A DNA stretch of 15,991 nucleotides from Hydrogenophaga sp. Lineage in GTDB: Bacteria > Pseudomonadota > Gammaproteobacteria > Burkholderiales > Burkholderiaceae_C. Position numbers and translations under genes: made by a program. Location: the NCBI GenBank assembly GCA_018335615.1, contig JAGXRS010000293.1, forward strand, positions 1-15,991, in the 5' to 3' direction. The notes below the pieces were generated by a model. The model was not told the DNA's origin. It searched no databases and saw only the letters and a program-made list of their open reading frames with translations. Shown piece after piece: positions 13,397 to 15,991 of the stretch; within the stretch, counting starts at the first letter, position 1; every line of letters starts with the position of its first letter.

Positions 13397-14159
13397 CGGC
13401 GGCGATCACCGCGCCGTTGATGAAATGGCTCTCGTTGGAGCACAGCAGCATCAGCACGGCGTCGAGGTCGGCGGGCTGGCCCACGCGCTTGCGCGGCAGC
13501 ATGCTGATGAGCTTCTGGCCCTGTTCGGTCTGCCAGTGGCTGTGGTTGATCTCGGTGTCGATGTAGCCCGGGCAGATGGCGTTGACGTTGATGCCGTACT
13601 TGCCCCACTCCACCGCCATGGCCTTGGTCATGTGCACCACGGCGGCCTTGCTCATGCAGTACACGCCGATCTGCGGCAGCACCTTCAGCCCGGCCATGGA
13701 CGCGATGTTGACGATGCGTCCGCCCACGTAGGTGCCGGGTGCCGCGCCCTTGGCACGCGCCAGCATGCGCTTGGCCACTTCCTGCGCCACGAAGAACGCG
13801 CCCTTGGTGTTGGTGTCGAACACGAAGTCGTAGTCGTCCTCGGTCACGTCCTGCAGGCGCTGCGTGGTGCTCACGCCCGAGTTGTTCACCAGGATGTCGA
13901 TGGCGCCCACCTCGGTCTCGGCATGGGCCACGGCGGCCTTGATGGACGCGATGTCGGTCACGTCCAGCGCGACGACGTGGGCGTCGCCCCCCTCGGCCTC
14001 GATGTGGGCACGCAAGGCCATCAGGCGGTCGGTGCGGCGGCTGGCCAGCACCACGGCGGCGCCGGCATTCGCCAGCGTCTTGGCGAACTGCTCGCCCAGG
14101 CCGCCGGAGGCTCCGGTGATGAGGGCCACGCGGCCCGAGAGATCGAGGCTGTAAGACAT
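13377..14159 (-). CDS. Short-chain dehydrogenase/reductase (classical SDR)
   Basis: 260-aa NAD(P)-dependent oxidoreductase. TGASGGLG (15-22) binds the dinucleotide, NNSG (92-95) replaces the common NNAG, and the catalytic residues are Ser154, Tyr167 and Lys171 (Y-x3-K), with the CPGYIDTEI segment after them. ASRR after the second strand (39-42) suggests NADP(H) preference. The ATG at 14159 is chosen for the natural SDR start and an AGGAA about nine bases upstream; the frame is open to 14225. It may act as a 3-hydroxyacyl-CoA or alcohol dehydrogenase; substrate unknown. First gene of the SDR-transporter-thioesterase unit, divergent from ETF-QO across 180 bases. Confidence 0.92.
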   Translation of the reverse strand: MSYSLDLSGRVALITGASGGLGEQFAKTLANAGAAVVLASRRTDRLMALRAHIEAEGGDAHVVALDVTDIASIKAAVAHAETEVGAIDILVNNSGVSTTQRLQDVTEDDYDFVFDTNTKGAFFVAQEVAKRMLARAKGAAPGTYVGGRIVNIASMAGLKVLPQIGVYCMSKAAVVHMTKAMAVEWGKYGINVNAICPGYIDTEINHSHWQTEQGQKLISMLPRKRVGQPADLDAVLMLLCSNESHFINGAVIAADDGFGI

Positions 14160-14339
14160 GGAATCAATTCCTGCAGAAAGGGGAACTTCAGGGCGGCGAC
14201 CCCAAGTGACAGGATTGTGCGGCATCGCCCACTAAAATCCGTCCCGATCACGACACCACGCCTCCCATGCTTCGCTGACAAAGCCCTTGCAGGCGCGCGG
14301 CATGCCGGTAGCCCCCACACCCCATTCAGAGGACCCCCC

Positions 14340-15991
14340 ATGAGCCCCGAAGAGATCCTGAGCACCTACGGCCCGCGCGAGGCCATGGAATACGACGTGG
14401 TGATCGTCGGCGGCGGCCCGGCCGGCCTGTCCACCGCCATCCGCCTCAAGCAGCTGGCCGCAGAAAAGGGCAGCGAAATCAACGTCTGCGTGCTGGAGAA
14501 AGGCTCCGAGCCCGGTGCCCACATCCTCTCGGGCGCCGTGATGGACCCGGTCGCGCTGAACGAGCTCTTCCCCGACTGGAAAGAGCGCGGCGCCCCGCTG
14601 AACCAGCCCGTGACCGGCGACGACCTGCTGGTGCTCTCCGAGACCGGTGAGCAGCGCACGCCCGACTGGCTGATTCCGCGCAACTTCCACAACGACGGCT
14701 GCTACGTCATCAGCCTGGGCGCGGTCAGCAAGTGGCTGGGCGAGCAGGCCGAGGCGCTGGGCGTGGAGATCTTCCCCGGCTTTGCCGCCGCCGAAATCCT
14801 CTACAACGACGACGGCTCGGTCAAAGGTGTGGCCACCGGCAACCTGGGCGTGGGCAAAGACGGCGAGCCCATGGACAGCTTCCAGATCGGCATGGAGCTG
14901 CACGCCAAATACACCGTGTTCGCCGAAGGCGCCCGCGGCCACCTGGGCAAGCAGCTGCTGGCGCGCTTCAAGCTCGACGAGGGCAAGGACGCGCAGACCT
15001 TTGCCATCGGCATCAAGGAACTGTGGGAGATCCCGCCCGAGAAGGCCAAGCCCGGCCTGGTGGTGCACACCGCCGGCTGGCCGCTGGGTGACGACGCCTT
15101 TGGCGGCGGCTTCCTCTACCACCTGGAAGGCAACAAGGTCACGCTGGGCTATGTGATCGGCCTGGACTACGCCAACCCCTGGATGAGCCCCTTCGAGGAA
15201 ATGCAGCGCTGGAAGACGCACCCGTCGATCCGCGCCCACATCGAGGGCGGCAAGCGGCTGAGCTACGGTGCGCGCGCACTGAACAACGGCACGCCGCAGG
15301 CCCTGCCCAAGACGGTGTTCCCCGGCGGCGCGCTGGTGGGCTGCGACGCGGGCTTTTTAAACGCCGCGCGCATCAAGGGCAGCCACGCCGCCATCAAGAG
15401 CGGCATGCTCTGCGCCGAAGCGGCCTTCGAAGCGGTGAGTGCCGGGCGCAGCGGTGACGAGCTCACGGCGTTTGAAGACAAGTTCAAGGCCAGCTGGCTG
15501 CATGAAGAGCTGTGGACCTACCGCAACTTCAAGAACTGGTTCAAGAAGAGCCCGCTCATGGGCAAGCTCATGACCGGCGTTGAGCACTGGTTCCTGCCCA
15601 GGATCGGCGTGAAAAGCCCGCCCTGGACCATCAACAACACGGTCAAGGACCACACCAAGCTGCGCCCGGCCGCGGAGATGCCGCAGATCCGCTACCCCAA
15701 GCCCGACGGCAAGCTGACCTTCGACAAGCTTTCCAGCGTGTTCGTCTCCAACACCAACCACGAAGAGCACCAGCCGGCGCACCTGACGCTGAAAGACGCC
15801 AGCGTGCCGGTGAACATCAACCTGGCGAAGTACGCCGGCCCCGAGAGCCGCTACTGCCCGGCGGGCGTGTACGAGTTCGTGAAGACCGAAACCGGCGGCG
15901 ACCGCCTGCAGATCAACGCGCAGAACTGCGTGCACTGCAAGACCTGCGACATCAAGGACCCGACGCAGAACATCGTCTGGGTCACGCCCGA
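14340..15991 (+). CDS. Electron transfer flavoprotein:ubiquinone oxidoreductase, 3'-truncated
   Basis: Inner-membrane-associated FAD and [4Fe-4S] enzyme that passes electrons from reduced ETF (fed by acyl-CoA dehydrogenases) to ubiquinone. Start ATG at 14340 with AGGA six bases upstream. The FAD motif GGGPAG is at 24-29. The quinone/membrane region and GALVGCDAGFLN motif are in mid-protein. Cluster ligands are Cys506 (YCPAGVYEF) and Cys530, Cys533, Cys536 (NCVHCKTCDIKDP). The frame is open to the window end, with 550 codons visible; relatives are about 555-565 residues, so only the last few, normally GGGGP-type, residues are missing. It stands apart from etfAB in this window and supports beta-oxidation-type catabolism. 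Confidence 0.96.
   Translation, partial: MSPEEILSTYGPREAMEYDVVIVGGGPAGLSTAIRLKQLAAEKGSEINVCVLEKGSEPGAHILSGAVMDPVALNELFPDWKERGAPLNQPVTGDDLLVLSETGEQRTPDWLIPRNFHNDGCYVISLGAVSKWLGEQAEALGVEIFPGFAAAEILYNDDGSVKGVATGNLGVGKDGEPMDSFQIGMELHAKYTVFAEGARGHLGKQLLARFKLDEGKDAQTFAIGIKELWEIPPEKAKPGLVVHTAGWPLGDDAFGGGFLYHLEGNKVTLGYVIGLDYANPWMSPFEEMQRWKTHPSIRAHIEGGKRLSYGARALNNGTPQALPKTVFPGGALVGCDAGFLNAARIKGSHAAIKSGMLCAEAAFEAVSAGRSGDELTAFEDKFKASWLHEELWTYRNFKNWFKKSPLMGKLMTGVEHWFLPRIGVKSPPWTINNTVKDHTKLRPAAEMPQIRYPKPDGKLTFDKLSSVFVSNTNHEEHQPAHLTLKDASVPVNINLAKYAGPESRYCPAGVYEFVKTETGGDRLQINAQNCVHCKTCDIKDPTQNIVWVTP

Noticed and set aside
12260..13420. 386-codon + strand frame opposite the EamA transporter
   Set aside because: Gln/His/Arg-rich translation with no domain; the minus-strand frame has clear membrane segments.
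14206..14238. Possible sigma-70 promoter for ETF-QO (TAAAAT at 14233-14238)
   Set aside because: No -35 hexamer at 16-18 bases spacing; candidates lie at 12 or 21 bases, so the call is not supported.
14232..15239. 335-codon minus-strand frame opposite ETF-QO
   Set aside because: The + strand reads as a complete ETF-QO with FAD and Fe-S motifs.

Overview
This window is about 16 kb of GC-rich, densely coding DNA from a chromosome that looks like a Burkholderiales betaproteobacterium, most likely Comamonadaceae (Hydrogenophaga/Acidovorax-like). The assignment rests on base composition, a Bug/TctC-type solute-binding protein, PcaC and SCOT-type CoA transferase genes, and the general style of the aromatic-catabolism genes. 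No 16S or other marker is present, so it is an inference. I see no phage, transposon, CRISPR array or rRNA. There is one tRNA gene.

Left part (1-6503). The 3' portion of an NAD(P)-dependent succinate-semialdehyde dehydrogenase gene converges on a GntR/FCD regulator gene across a short hairpin. The regulator is the last gene of a leftward cluster. Upstream of it, in transcription order, lie a Rieske non-heme iron oxygenase, its PDR/VanB-type reductase (overlapping by ATGA), a class II aldolase/adducin-family protein and a small two-helix membrane protein. The oxygenase promoter region has a perfect 14-bp palindrome, CTCTGTATACAGAG. Half-sites of the same type (TACAGA) occur twice in tandem in front of the regulator gene. 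The simplest reading is a substrate-inducible ring-hydroxylation or O-demethylation operon followed by a decarboxylase- or lyase-type step, repressed and autoregulated by the GntR protein. The substrate is not identifiable from sequence.

Middle part (6504-9800). This holds a tRNA-Gly(CCC), a 79-aa exported protein of unknown function, a GDT1/TMEM165 (UPF0016) cation exporter, and the succinyl-CoA:3-ketoacid CoA transferase pair scoAB with a strong downstream hairpin. A PAS-LuxR one-domain-plus-HTH regulator is transcribed divergently from scoAB. The short divergent region contains a perfect inverted repeat, ACTACGTA-N6-TACGTAGT, a good candidate operator for that regulator.

Right part (9846-15991). 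A Tat-exported Bug-family solute-binding protein and a PcaC-like 4-carboxymuconolactone decarboxylase lie leftward. They face a rightward AhpD-fold peroxidase-related gene. Next come a leftward run of SDR oxidoreductase, EamA/DMT transporter and hot-dog thioesterase genes, and a divergent, almost complete electron-transfer flavoprotein:ubiquinone oxidoreductase that runs off the end. Aromatic ring processing (Rieske system, PcaC), acyl-CoA/keto-acid handling (scoAB, thioesterase, SDR) and electron delivery to quinone (ETF-QO) together suggest a catabolic neighbourhood. Only the Rieske cluster and scoAB with its regulator are convincingly linked units. No gene-free stretch exceeds 300 bases.
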